This document shows positions 43,677-52,073 of a stretch of DNA of 64,000 nt, piece after piece; position 1 is the stretch's first letter; the number at the start of each line of letters is the position of its first letter. A program made the position numbers and the translations under genes. The DNA comes from Micavibrio sp964400125. Its GTDB lineage: Bacteria > Pseudomonadota > Alphaproteobacteria > Micavibrionales > Micavibrionaceae. The notes under the pieces are model-generated. The model worked only from the letters and a program-made list of their open reading frames with translations. It did no database searches and was not told the DNA's origin. The DNA lies in assembly GCA_964400125.1 (NCBI GenBank), contig CAYNSR010000005.1:62001-126000 (forward strand). The letters are read 5' to 3'.

Positions 43677-44159
43677 TCAGGCCGCCTGCTGGATTTCATC
43701 TTCCGCGACGGTCAGAAAATCCAGAACGGAGGCAATGTTTTCAAGATCGTCCACGACAAGGACATTCGCATGAACGGACGCATCCGTTCCCTGCCCGGCG
43801 AAGTCCAGCAATGCGACAGCATCGCCGAACAAAAAGACTTTCTTGTCCGACACCATGAAGCTGTTGACGAAACGTTTTGTGTGCGCGGTGGTTTTCAGCT
43901 TGTCCATGCTGCGCTGGCCGCCGGGAACGACGAGCATGTCAAAATCCGCGCCCAGCGCGGTCGCCAGTTGTTGATCCACCGGGAAATGATGGCCCCAGCC
44001 GGACCCCTCCCAGCCATTGACCAGCCCCTGATCGGGACTGACCAGTTTCAGGCTGGCCCCTTCGGACCCCAGCGCCTTTTGGGCCGCCGTAAAATCCTGT
44101 TGATTGAAACCGTTGGCGACGAGGATGGCAATTTTGATACCGTGCAGTGTTTTACTCAT
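43677..44159 (-). CDS. DJ-1/PfpI-like protein lacking the nucleophile cysteine
   Basis: 160 residues, flavodoxin-like DJ-1/PfpI fold: IAILVANGFNQQDFTAAQKAL, LVVPGGQRSMDKL and KKVFLFGDAVALLD. In active members the elbow is x-C-H/G-G; here it is FGDA with no Cys, and the usual Glu near residue 18 is Asn/Gln. I infer loss of the glyoxalase/protease chemistry. The start at 44159 follows GAGGGA. Seven bp separate it from prfB downstream. Confidence 0.8.
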   Translation of the reverse strand: MSKTLHGIKIAILVANGFNQQDFTAAQKALGSEGASLKLVSPDQGLVNGWEGSGWGHHFPVDQQLATALGADFDMLVVPGGQRSMDKLKTTAHTKRFVNSFMVSDKKVFLFGDAVALLDFAGQGTDASVHANVLVVDDLENIASVLDFLTVAEDEIQQAA

Positions 44160-44276
44160 GTATGAATGATCCCTCAAGCAGGTGAAGATGTTGTTTTGTC
44201 TTGGTTTTTTTCGGGGCTGAGCGCCCCTTGTTTTTCAGATTGTGTGCAACATGATGTTTTCAAAAGAAATTGTCAA

Positions 44277-44303
44277 GAAAAACCCGCGAAAGGCGCGGGT
44301 TTC
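44277..44303 (-). terminator. Rho-independent terminator of the RTX gene
   Basis: Stem AACCCGCG/CGCGGGTT with a 5-base loop. The minus-strand T-run corresponds to the A-run 44277-44282. It lies 30 bp beyond the RTX stop. Confidence 0.75.
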
Positions 44304-44332
44304 CTTGTGTATGGAGTATGTGCTGCCCGTCT

Positions 44333-47300
44333 TTAAACCAGAATATGCCCGCTGCTCACAAGAGCCGCTTCGTCGGTCAGGCCAGTAACGCCCGTCAGGC
44401 TCGCAATCTGCTCGAAACCATATGCTGAATCAAGACCATCACGATCCACGAACAGGGCAGAATTCCCCCCGCCTTCCGTTATCTGGATAAAATCGGTAAT
44501 TGCCTCATTCAGCGGGTCATACCCGACGAGCAGACTGGAAACATCCAGTTTGTCATTGTCGGAAACCTTGAAATCCCGGATGACATCAACGTTGCTGAAG
44601 GAAGATGCAACATCAAACATGAAGGTATCTGCCCCCGTTCCACCCCAAAGATTGTCTGTCCCGGCGTCGCCATGAAGGGTATCCGTTCCTGAGCCGCCAT
44701 GCAGCCAGTCATCTCCGGCATCACCATGCAACGTGTCATTTCCTGCATCCCCGGAAATATAATCATTGCCATTCGCCCCATTGATAACATCATTCCCGGC
44801 GCGTCCCCAGATTGTATCGTTGCGGGTTACGCCGCCCGCATCGCCGTTCAGCGTTTGCGCGGAAGATGTCCCGGTAATCCATGTGGCATAATTGTCGAAC
44901 GTTGCCTTGAAACCATCCGCGAAAACCAGCCATTCAACTTGTTGGGTCGTAGATGTGTCGCGATGCCCCACCACCGTCAGATCGTCCGAAAACGTGTTGG
45001 TCAAATCAATGAGGACATTATAAGTGCCATTATTGACAAACGTGACCTGTTCCGGCATTGTCCCGGATGCAAAAGTAATCTGGTCTATACCGGAGATGTC
45101 CGTCAGAACATCATTGTTGGAACCAACACCGAAGAGATACTCATCATTTCCGGCCCCGCCCTGAACGACATCATCACTTGAACCACCATCCAGATAATCG
45201 TTTCCGTTCCCGCCGTAAAGCGCATCCACTCCGGATTCTCCGTAGAGGTGGTCATCTCCGTTATCCCCGTAAAGCGTGTCGCCTGACGATCCCCCGTAGA
45301 TCGTGTCGTTGTCATCCCCGCCGTATAATAAATCAACATGAGCTCTGCCATAAATCAGATCATCACCTGCACCACCGTAAACGGTGTCATTCCCGTCGCC
45401 GGCGGTAAGGGTATCGTTGCCGCCCTCGCCATAAATGGTATCGTTTCCTGAAATCGCATCTTCTTCAAACACGGTATCGTTGCCGTCACCCGCATAGACA
45501 GTATCATTGCCGCTGCCGCCATGGATATAATCCACCCCGGTTCCGGTCCTGAGGATATCGACGCCAGAGCCGCCATAGACGGTATTGTTGCCATTGCCCG
45601 CATCAACATCGTCATCATCCGCCCCGGCATCGATTACATTGTTGCCATCGCCTGTATCGATGACATCCATGCCGGAACCACCGGTAATATTGTTATCATC
45701 GTAAAAATCCGTGATTGTATCATTGCCGCTACCGCCGGAAATCGTATCGTTCCCGGCCCCGCCATCGAGAATATCCGCGTCATCTTCTCCATAAATCTTG
45801 TCATTCCCGTCGCCGCCATAGACGGTATCGGCCCCGACACCGCCATATATTTTGTCGTTTCCAGAATCTCCGTATAACGTATCGTTTCCGTCATCGCCGT
45901 CGATATAATCATGATCGTCGCCGCCATAAACAATATCGTTGCCGTCACCGGACCTGAGGTCGTCATTGCCCGCATAACCGTACATGACATCGACTTTATT
46001 GCCGCCGACAGCGGTGCCAAACACCGTGTCTCCCGAAGGGGAGCCGTAATAAAGGATATTGTCGAGAGTCAATAAATTCAGCGTAGACAAATCCGCGAAC
46101 TGAACGGTTTCAATCCTATGGCTGGACACATAAGGGTCAAAATGATCGTCGATAAAAATCGACCCCAGAGAACCAACCACAATATTCAGATCATCAAGTC
46201 CCGTTCTGTACAGCGTCAGGTCGGAAATCGTGATGCCTGAAGGCATAGCGATCATGTCCGCCGCCCCGCCGGTATCATCAATCGCGTCGTCGCCGCTGCT
46301 GAAGACGTACAAGTCAGAATCTGCCCCCCCGCGCAAAGTGTCCCCGCCAGCGCCGCCATCCAGCGTATCCATCCCGGAATCGCCGCTCAGCGTATCGTTG
46401 CCGTCCCCGCCATAGAGGATATCATTTCCGCTCCCGCCATAGAGCGTATCATCCCCTCCCGCGCCGCTCACGGTATCGTTCCCCCCAAGGGCGGATATCT
46501 GGTCGGCCCCCGACCCGCCAGTCAGGGTATTGGCATTATCATCCCCCTGCGTCACGAGCGGGTCGTCAATCGTATCAAGGAAATCAACAATATCCGCCCA
46601 TTCCGCAAATCCGGGCGCAAAACTGTCCGCGACCGCATCGTCCAGCCACCCCAGTTCGGTCAGGTCCGTGACATCCCCCTTGCTGAAAGAAATATATTCG
46701 GCCACATTGATCCAGAAAGCGTCACGCGCACCGGAATCCAGCCCCAGCGCCGCATCCTTCAGCGCCGTTATCCCCGCAGCGGAAAGATCGAAATCCCCCG
46801 CGAACGTTCCCGTATAGGGGCTGTAAACCGGCGTCGTTTCAAACACCTCTCCCGCTGCGGTCTGGACAAACAGATGCGCCCTGAATGTATTGAACACATC
46901 CTGCCACAGAGATTCGAGCAAGCGCGACGCATCCGCCGCCGGGTTTGTGTGATACCCTTGCTGGATAAAATTTTCACCGAAGAGCTCTTCCAGAAATTCA
47001 AGATGCTTTGCATCCTCCAGATACACGCCCCGCGCGTTCGCGGCCAGCGACGGGTCCACCCCGGCCCAGCGATAGAGGATTTGCGTCATCATGGCATCCG
47101 CCGTGCCGTCAAAGAAATCCGTCATATCGGTCAGCAGGGCCAGATCCTTGACCCGGTCGAGAAGATTGCCTGTGCCGGTGTTATCGAGGCTCATGGCGAT
47201 ATGCAGATCGGGGAGGTCGCCATACCCGCGCAAGGTCGGCAAAAACGCAACCCTAACATCCGGTGTCCAGTCGCCGACGAAGGTGGAGTTGAACTGGTCT

Positions 47301-48601
47301 GTCACGAACCACGCATCGACCACGTCCGACTGCGCGGTGTTGCTCCAGGTGACGGTGCTTTCATGCGTGACGGGGTTGCCTTCGAGGCTGTAGCTGACCT
47401 CCGTTGCGCCGAGGGCGATGGAGACGATGCCCCATTCGCTCAAGGTCTGGATTTCGGTACTTTCGGAATAGCCGTTCTGGTTCGCATCGCGCCAGATCAG
47501 CAGCGATGAAAAGTCAGCGTCAGACGCATCGATCACGCCATCGCCGTTGGAATCGTAGCCGGACAAAATCGTGAAGCCGTCCGTCGTTGCCGTACCGAAC
47601 AACTCCGCGTGGTTGTTAATCACCCCGTCCTCATTCAGGTCAATTGCCAGCAGCCCGTCATCCGCCGCCACCCAGCCCGTGGATTCCCCCAGACCGTCAT
47701 TGTCGATGTCCCACACATGCGTCCCGTTCGCCAAAGACACCAGTTCCACCCCGTCGAAATCAAGATCGATCGCCAGCGGCGACAATATGCCCCAAGGCGT
47801 ATCCCACCGCTCGGGCCAACCGCCACCCCCGCCAATCGGGAAAGGCGGCAGGGGAATGCGGGGAAATATCGGCCAGTCTAAATCCGGCGGAAACCACCCG
47901 TCTCCACCTCCGCCAAACGGATTATCAAAGCCCTGCCCGGTCAAATCCTCGATCAGGTTCAGAAGAGCGGAGATGGCCGCGCTGGCCACAAGATCAATCG
48001 CCATTTCCTGAAGAAACGTCTCGCCCATGTTGAACAATGCGCCGAGAAAATCCTTTCCAAAATTGATGGAATCCATCCACTCCTGACTGTCCATCCGCAT
48101 CGCCTCAAACGGGGTGAACAGGCCCGCACGCGCCACATCAAGGGCATCCTCAATCACATCGACCATGTTGGTATTGTTCTGCCAGTCATCCCAGAGCGCG
48201 GCAGGGTCGTCGGACTCGTTCAGCATCTTGTTCGGGAACCAGTCGTTGGGGTCGAGGCTTGCGTTTATATAGGCATCATTATGCAATGTTTGAACATCAT
48301 CCCATGCTGGGGTAGAATTACTATTGTCGCGATACGCCTGCAAATAAGCGCCTGCTAAATTTTTATTCAATGCTGTCCATGCTGCTGAACCATAACTCAT
48401 GTCAACGTTATTGTCTTCCGCCGCACTTTCGGCAAAGCCATTCGCAAGACGCCCCTGCCATGTACCGTTGTTTGTCACCGCGCCACCCAGACGACCATAA
48501 GAATCGCCATAGCCATCAAGATCCGCATAAAAACCAGCAACATCATCGCTATCGATTCTGGATTGCAGTGAGTTTATTTGCGTCGGAGTGAGGGTAGTCA
48601 T
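44333..48601 (-). CDS. Large RTX calcium-binding protein, type I secretion substrate
   Basis: 1422 residues. Region 1-260 is unique, helical and lacks a signal peptide, ending in a Gly/Pro/Trp-rich stretch. Residues 272-452 hold several EF-hand-like loops (DIDNDGLGES, DLNEDGVINNHAELFG, YDSNGDGVIDASD, RDANQNGYSE). An unassigned helical part runs to about 685. RTX nonapeptide blocks (GGxGxDxUx) lie at about 688-760, 861-1160 and 1250-1330. The C-terminus (DVIRDFKVSDNDKLDVSSLL) matches the T1SS target domain of the VCA0849 type. The protein is probably exported by a type I system encoded elsewhere and folds on Ca2+. No enzymatic domain was recognised, so toxin, adhesin or S-layer roles are open. 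The stop of the preceding membrane-protein gene is 2 bp upstream of its ATG. Confidence 0.9.
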   Translation of the reverse strand: MTTLTPTQINSLQSRIDSDDVAGFYADLDGYGDSYGRLGGAVTNNGTWQGRLANGFAESAAEDNNVDMSYGSAAWTALNKNLAGAYLQAYRDNSNSTPAWDDVQTLHNDAYINASLDPNDWFPNKMLNESDDPAALWDDWQNNTNMVDVIEDALDVARAGLFTPFEAMRMDSQEWMDSINFGKDFLGALFNMGETFLQEMAIDLVASAAISALLNLIEDLTGQGFDNPFGGGGDGWFPPDLDWPIFPRIPLPPFPIGGGGGWPERWDTPWGILSPLAIDLDFDGVELVSLANGTHVWDIDNDGLGESTGWVAADDGLLAIDLNEDGVINNHAELFGTATTDGFTILSGYDSNGDGVIDASDADFSSLLIWRDANQNGYSESTEIQTLSEWGIVSIALGATEVSYSLEGNPVTHESTVTWSNTAQSDVVDAWFVTDQFNSTFVGDWTPDVRVAFLPTLRGYGDLPDLHIAMSLDNTGTGNLLDRVKDLALLTDMTDFFDGTADAMMTQILYRWAGVDPSLAANARGVYLEDAKHLEFLEELFGENFIQQGYHTNPAADASRLLESLWQDVFNTFRAHLFVQTAAGEVFETTPVYSPYTGTFAGDFDLSAAGITALKDAALGLDSGARDAFWINVAEYISFSKGDVTDLTELGWLDDAVADSFAPGFAEWADIVDFLDTIDDPLVTQGDDNANTLTGGSGADQISALGGNDTVSGAGGDDTLYGGSGNDILYGGDGNDTLSGDSGMDTLDGGAGGDTLRGGADSDLYVFSSGDDAIDDTGGAADMIAMPSGITISDLTLYRTGLDDLNIVVGSLGSIFIDDHFDPYVSSHRIETVQFADLSTLNLLTLDNILYYGSPSGDTVFGTAVGGNKVDVMYGYAGNDDLRSGDGNDIVYGGDDHDYIDGDDGNDTLYGDSGNDKIYGGVGADTVYGGDGNDKIYGEDDADILDGGAGNDTISGGSGNDTITDFYDDNNITGGSGMDVIDTGDGNNVIDAGADDDDVDAGNGNNTVYGGSGVDILRTGTGVDYIHGGSGNDTVYAGDGNDTVFEEDAISGNDTIYGEGGNDTLTAGDGNDTVYGGAGDDLIYGRAHVDLLYGGDDNDTIYGGSSGDTLYGDNGDDHLYGESGVDALYGGNGNDYLDGGSSDDVVQGGAGNDEYLFGVGSNNDVLTDISGIDQITFASGTMPEQVTFVNNGTYNVLIDLTNTFSDDLTVVGHRDTSTTQQVEWLVFADGFKATFDNYATWITGTSSAQTLNGDAGGVTRNDTIWGRAGNDVINGANGNDYISGDAGNDTLHGDAGDDWLHGGSGTDTLHGDAGTDNLWGGTGADTFMFDVASSFSNVDVIRDFKVSDNDKLDVSSLLVGYDPLNEAITDFIQITEGGGNSALFVDRDGLDSAYGFEQIASLTGVTGLTDEAALVSSGHILV

Positions 48602-48603
48602 TT

Positions 48604-49371
48604 TTATTCTCCTGTTGGGGAAGGTTTGTTGCCGGAAAGAATTTCTAAACTACGCATAAAATCAATGGCGCGTTGTTGTTGCTGACGCCATTCAGGAAAG
48701 AAGGGCATTCTATTGTAACTTATCTGATAGATAAATCCTTCATTTATGAATTTGTGACTACAGCTTGGCACAACGACACCGGGTCCTGTACGACATTCAA
48801 TTCTTGTAATTATCTGCCCATTTTCATTTCGTTCAAAATACAATTCAGCCCATAACTCCGGATCTTCTGGCAAGCCATGATACCAGAGATATTTCTCTAA
48901 TCCTGCCTCTATCCCGATATACTCTTCTTTCGTAAGCCCGCGCCTTCTATTCGCAGTTTGCTCATCCAGAGGAGGTCTCATTGATGCAGGATGAAGAAGA
49001 ATCCACCCCAACCGATGCTCATCCCTCCATATCCGGTCATACTCCGCCTTGCTCCCCAGCTCATAAGTCGACTGCATCTCCGGCCAGATCACCTCAAGCA
49101 GAATGCTGTCCTTCTTCTTACCTGGACCCACCCGCGTATCAAAATACATGATCGGGATTTCAAAGGTCCGGCCCGCGATTTCAATAGTGCGCGTCTGTTC
49201 CCGCAAAGGCTTTTTTAGATCAAGCTTCGTCGATTCAGGCGGGATCAGCCGCGGATGCAAAAACCGCTCGGGGAAAAAATAAATCGCGCCCATGCCGATA
49301 CCGATGGAACCGACAATGGCAGCCAAAATACCAATCAGAAACCATTTGGAAAACCGGGATAAAATTTTCAT
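48604..49371 (-). CDS. Membrane-anchored protein coupled to the RTX gene
   Basis: 255 residues from the ATG at 49371 (GGA upstream; ATG 49377 also possible; frame open to 49479). An N-terminal anchor KWFLIGILAAIVGSIGIGMG is followed by a periplasmic domain with PIMYFDTRVGPGKKKDSILL and ECRTGPGVVVPSCSHKF (two Cys). AT-richer than the RTX gene. It ends 2 bp before the RTX start, so the two are co-transcribed. Not recognised; an immunity or accessory role for the RTX protein is a conjecture from position only. Confidence 0.7.
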   Translation of the reverse strand: MKILSRFSKWFLIGILAAIVGSIGIGMGAIYFFPERFLHPRLIPPESTKLDLKKPLREQTRTIEIAGRTFEIPIMYFDTRVGPGKKKDSILLEVIWPEMQSTYELGSKAEYDRIWRDEHRLGWILLHPASMRPPLDEQTANRRRGLTKEEYIGIEAGLEKYLWYHGLPEDPELWAELYFERNENGQIITRIECRTGPGVVVPSCSHKFINEGFIYQISYNRMPFFPEWRQQQQRAIDFMRSLEILSGNKPSPTGE

Positions 49372-49445
49372 GAACATGTCCGGAAAATCATGCGTAAAGA
49401 ACGGATTAAACTGTACCACTCTAAATCTATTCGTCAACCACAAAC

Positions 49446-50030
49446 TCACGCAACCCTGCGCACGGGACTCCACTCCCAACGGTTGTCATTTGCAACCCGA
49501 ACATCCGGTGTCCATTCCCCGACGAAGGTGGAGTTGAACTGGTCTGTCACGAACCACGCATCGACCACATCCGACTGCGCGGTGCTGCTCCAGGTGACGG
49601 TGCTTTCATGCGTGACGGGGTTGCCTTCGAGGCTGTAGCTGACCTCCGTTGCGCCGAGGGCGATGGAGACGATGCCCCATTCGCTCAAGGTCTGGATTTC
49701 GGTACTTTCGGAATAGCCGTTCTGGTTCGCATCGCGCCAGATCAGCAGCGATGAAAAGTCAGCGTCAGACGCATCGATCACGCCATCGCCGTTGGAATCG
49801 TAGCCGGACAAAATCGTGAAGCCGTCCGTCGTTGCCGTACCGAACAACTCCGCGTGGTTGTTAATCACCCCGTCCTCATTCAGGTCAATTGCCAGCAGCC
49901 CGTCATCCGCCGCCACCCAGCCCGTGGATTCCCCCAGACCGTCATTGTCGATGTCCCACACATGCGTCCCGTTCGCCAGAGACACCAGTTCCACCCCGTC
50001 GAAATCAAGATCGATCGCCAACGGCGACAA
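49446..50030 (-). pseudogene. Partial duplicate of the RTX EF-hand segment
   Basis: Bases 49491-50032 repeat RTX bases 47247-47788 with fewer than ten differences in 542 (about 98-99% identity). The copy keeps the frame for residues corresponding to RTX 272-452 and then ends in a new 14-residue tail (DNRWEWSPVRRVA). It has no RTX repeats or secretion signal. The first ATG at 50030 is the MSPLAIDLDFDGVE Met created at the junction. Probably a fragment rather than a working gene, though a short EF-hand peptide could be made. Confidence 0.8.
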
Positions 50031-50212
50031 TACAAACCCTCATATCCATCGCCATCATAATGAGCAAAATCCACGGATGTTTCCCAATCAAGCTCTGGAA
50101 AAAGCCTGCGGGCTATTTCTTCAAATTTTTGCTCAAGTCTCGCGGCAAGCTCATTTTCCTGGCCCTCCACAATCCTTGCGGCTTCAATAACATTCTGGTC
50201 CACGCCCGCCAT
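50031..50212 (-). pseudogene. 5' fragment of an unknown gene cut by the RTX duplicate
   Basis: ATG at 50212 opens a frame of about 60 residues, starting MAGVDQNVIEAARIVEGQEN and ending near DFAHYDGDGYEGL, helical and acidic. At 50032 it runs out of frame into the duplicated RTX segment and continues only as nonsense to 49880. The original downstream part is not visible. Upstream, 50213-50303 holds no gene that I can see. Confidence 0.55.
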
Positions 50213-50303
50213 TAAGAACCCTTCTTATAGAAGCCTTCCCCTTGTTCTACATTCTACCTGAACAATATACAGCTTATGTTAAAGTGCAGTTAATTTTGAA
50301 TAC

Positions 50304-50336
50304 AAAAAGGGGCCAGCCGTCTCCGGCTAACCCCTT
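50304..50336 (-). terminator. Terminator of tRNA-Asp
   Basis: On the minus strand GGGGTTAGCCG and CGGCTGGCCCC form a stem with a GAGA-type loop, followed by TTTTT (A-run 50304-50308). It lies just past the tRNA 3' end. Confidence 0.85.
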
Positions 50337-50345
50337 GTTTCTGAA

Positions 50346-50422
50346 TGGCGCGAGCGACGGGACTTGAACCCGCGACCTCCTGCGTGACAGGCAGGCGCTC
50401 TAACCAGCTGAGCTACGCCCGC
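50346..50422 (-). tRNA. tRNA-Asp (anticodon GTC)
   Basis: 77 nt including an encoded CCA. Acceptor GCGGGCG pairs with CGCTCGC (one G-T). D-arm GCTC AGCTGGTTAGAGC, anticodon stem CCTGC/GCAGG around loop CTGTCAC with anticodon GTC, and T-arm CGGGTTCAAGTCCCG are all canonical. Discriminator G fits Asp. It reads GAC/GAU. Confidence 0.97.
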
Positions 50423-50552
50423 AATTCAGTGGCCGTATAAGTATATAAAGTCCGGGTCCTTTTCAAGCCCTTTTCTGGCAATCCTCCCTCCGCCCCCCCG
50501 AAATCAGGCAAAAACCGTCCCCCGGCGGCTGTTTTCGTGCCGCAACAAGGCG

Positions 50553-52064
50553 TTACGCCGCCCGGCCTGCCGCGCGTGCCAAGATGCCGGACAGGACATG
50601 CGCCACAGCAGCCGTCCACAAAAATGTGCAGCTTTCGCTGACATTGACGTCATAACCGTGAACGACATGAATATCGGCATTTCCCGCCACGACATTATAT
50701 TTCTCGAAAATTTTACCCTCGCTATGGAAGACGCCTTGCACCAGATTGCAGAATTTTCCAGCGATCCGCTCCGCCTCCCCGGTGAAGCCGTAACGCATCA
50801 ACCCGGCGACGGCGATGTAATGATGCGGCGCCCAGCCATAGGGGTAATCCCACTGGCTGCCGCTGGCCTCCGTCGATACGCACAGACCAAAGGGCTGCTC
50901 AAGATGTTGCAAGCTGTAGGTGACCGTTGAGGTGATTTTCTCCCGGTCCGTATCCGCATCAAAAATTCCGGCCCACAGGGGATAGAAACTGGTGCCGAAA
51001 GGCTTGTCGTTTTTCGCCTCGCGCTCGAGATCGTAATCCTGAAACGTCCCGGTCTGCGCATCCCACAGGAACATGAACATGCGCCGCTTGCGTTCACTTG
51101 CCGCAAGCTGCCATGATTTTTTTTCATACGGCATGTCCAGCATCTGCGCGATGGTGCCAAGGTCATTTTCCATCCGGAACAACAAGGAATTCAGGCACAC
51201 CGGGGCATGAAAAAGGCACCGCAACCCGCCATACCCCCAATGCCCCGTCGGATCGAACCCGGATGCCCTCATGGTGCGATCGGCCCGGTAATACAGCGGC
51301 GTCAGCGTTTTTTCGGCGGAGAAAAAATGTTCCTGCCCCGGGTTTTCCGTGAAATGGTGAATGGCATGATTGTAATGGCCGAATTCGCCGGATAAAACCT
51401 CCGGGGCCGGAAGGTCGAATTCATCCCAATAGCGCGACAACCCGGTCTCCCCGGCCAGCCGCTCGCCACTCGTCCAGTACCGATGATAAATACAAAGATC
51501 AGCATAGGCCCGCAGCAGCCAGTCATCCCTGTCCCGATACAACCCGTCTGGATCGACATCCGACCATGGCCTGTCGGCCACCGCCGCAATCAGGGCCATA
51601 ATCATCACACTGGTCATCGGCGGATGCGAACGCCCGATATAATACATCCGGTTGGCGTTCAAAACCTTGCCATAGGCGCGTATCTGGTACAGATGATTGT
51701 CGATCTGCTCCCGCATCATGCGCGGATGTTCCTGCGCCCACGCGAAAACGGCAAAGGCCGTATCCCACCCGTACATTTCATTGAACCGCCCCCCCGGCAC
51801 GAGATAAGGAAACGGGACATAGAGCAACCCCTGCGGCCCGCTGATCTGCGCAAGGCGGACAAAATCATCCGCATCCTTATAACATTCAATCCTGACATCG
51901 CCGGATTGACGCGCCATGGCGCTGTCGTAATCGGCCGCAGGGATGTAAAGAATCGATTCCTTGCCGGGGAATTTCGGGTCATGCGCACACCTGTAAATAT
52001 CCCGGCGCAGCAAAAGATCCGGAGTTCTTTGAATCAGGTCATTCAACTCCGGCGTAAACACCAT
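50553..52064 (-). CDS. Trehalase-like glycoside hydrolase, family GH37
   Basis: 503 residues, no signal peptide, so cytoplasmic (compare E. coli TreF, 549). Trehalase signature 1 is PGGRFNEMYGWDTAF and signature 2 is QWDYPYGWAPHHY; IFEKYNVV near the C-terminus is also typical. GH37 enzymes invert trehalose to two glucose. It follows the GH13 gene by 9 bp, last gene of a three-gene operon before tRNA-Asp. The exact substrate is inferred from the family. Confidence 0.9.
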   Translation of the reverse strand: MVFTPELNDLIQRTPDLLLRRDIYRCAHDPKFPGKESILYIPAADYDSAMARQSGDVRIECYKDADDFVRLAQISGPQGLLYVPFPYLVPGGRFNEMYGWDTAFAVFAWAQEHPRMMREQIDNHLYQIRAYGKVLNANRMYYIGRSHPPMTSVMIMALIAAVADRPWSDVDPDGLYRDRDDWLLRAYADLCIYHRYWTSGERLAGETGLSRYWDEFDLPAPEVLSGEFGHYNHAIHHFTENPGQEHFFSAEKTLTPLYYRADRTMRASGFDPTGHWGYGGLRCLFHAPVCLNSLLFRMENDLGTIAQMLDMPYEKKSWQLAASERKRRMFMFLWDAQTGTFQDYDLEREAKNDKPFGTSFYPLWAGIFDADTDREKITSTVTYSLQHLEQPFGLCVSTEASGSQWDYPYGWAPHHYIAVAGLMRYGFTGEAERIAGKFCNLVQGVFHSEGKIFEKYNVVAGNADIHVVHGYDVNVSESCTFLWTAAVAHVLSGILARAAGRAA

Positions 52065-52073
52065 TTTTTGCCC

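Noticed and set aside
44600..46540. Dense short repeats resembling a repeat array
   Set aside because: They are the coding repeats of RTX nonapeptides (GGxGxDxUx); no constant repeat with unique spacers, so not a CRISPR array.
46874..47509. 211-codon plus-strand ORF
   Set aside because: Antisense to the RTX gene; no independent start signal.
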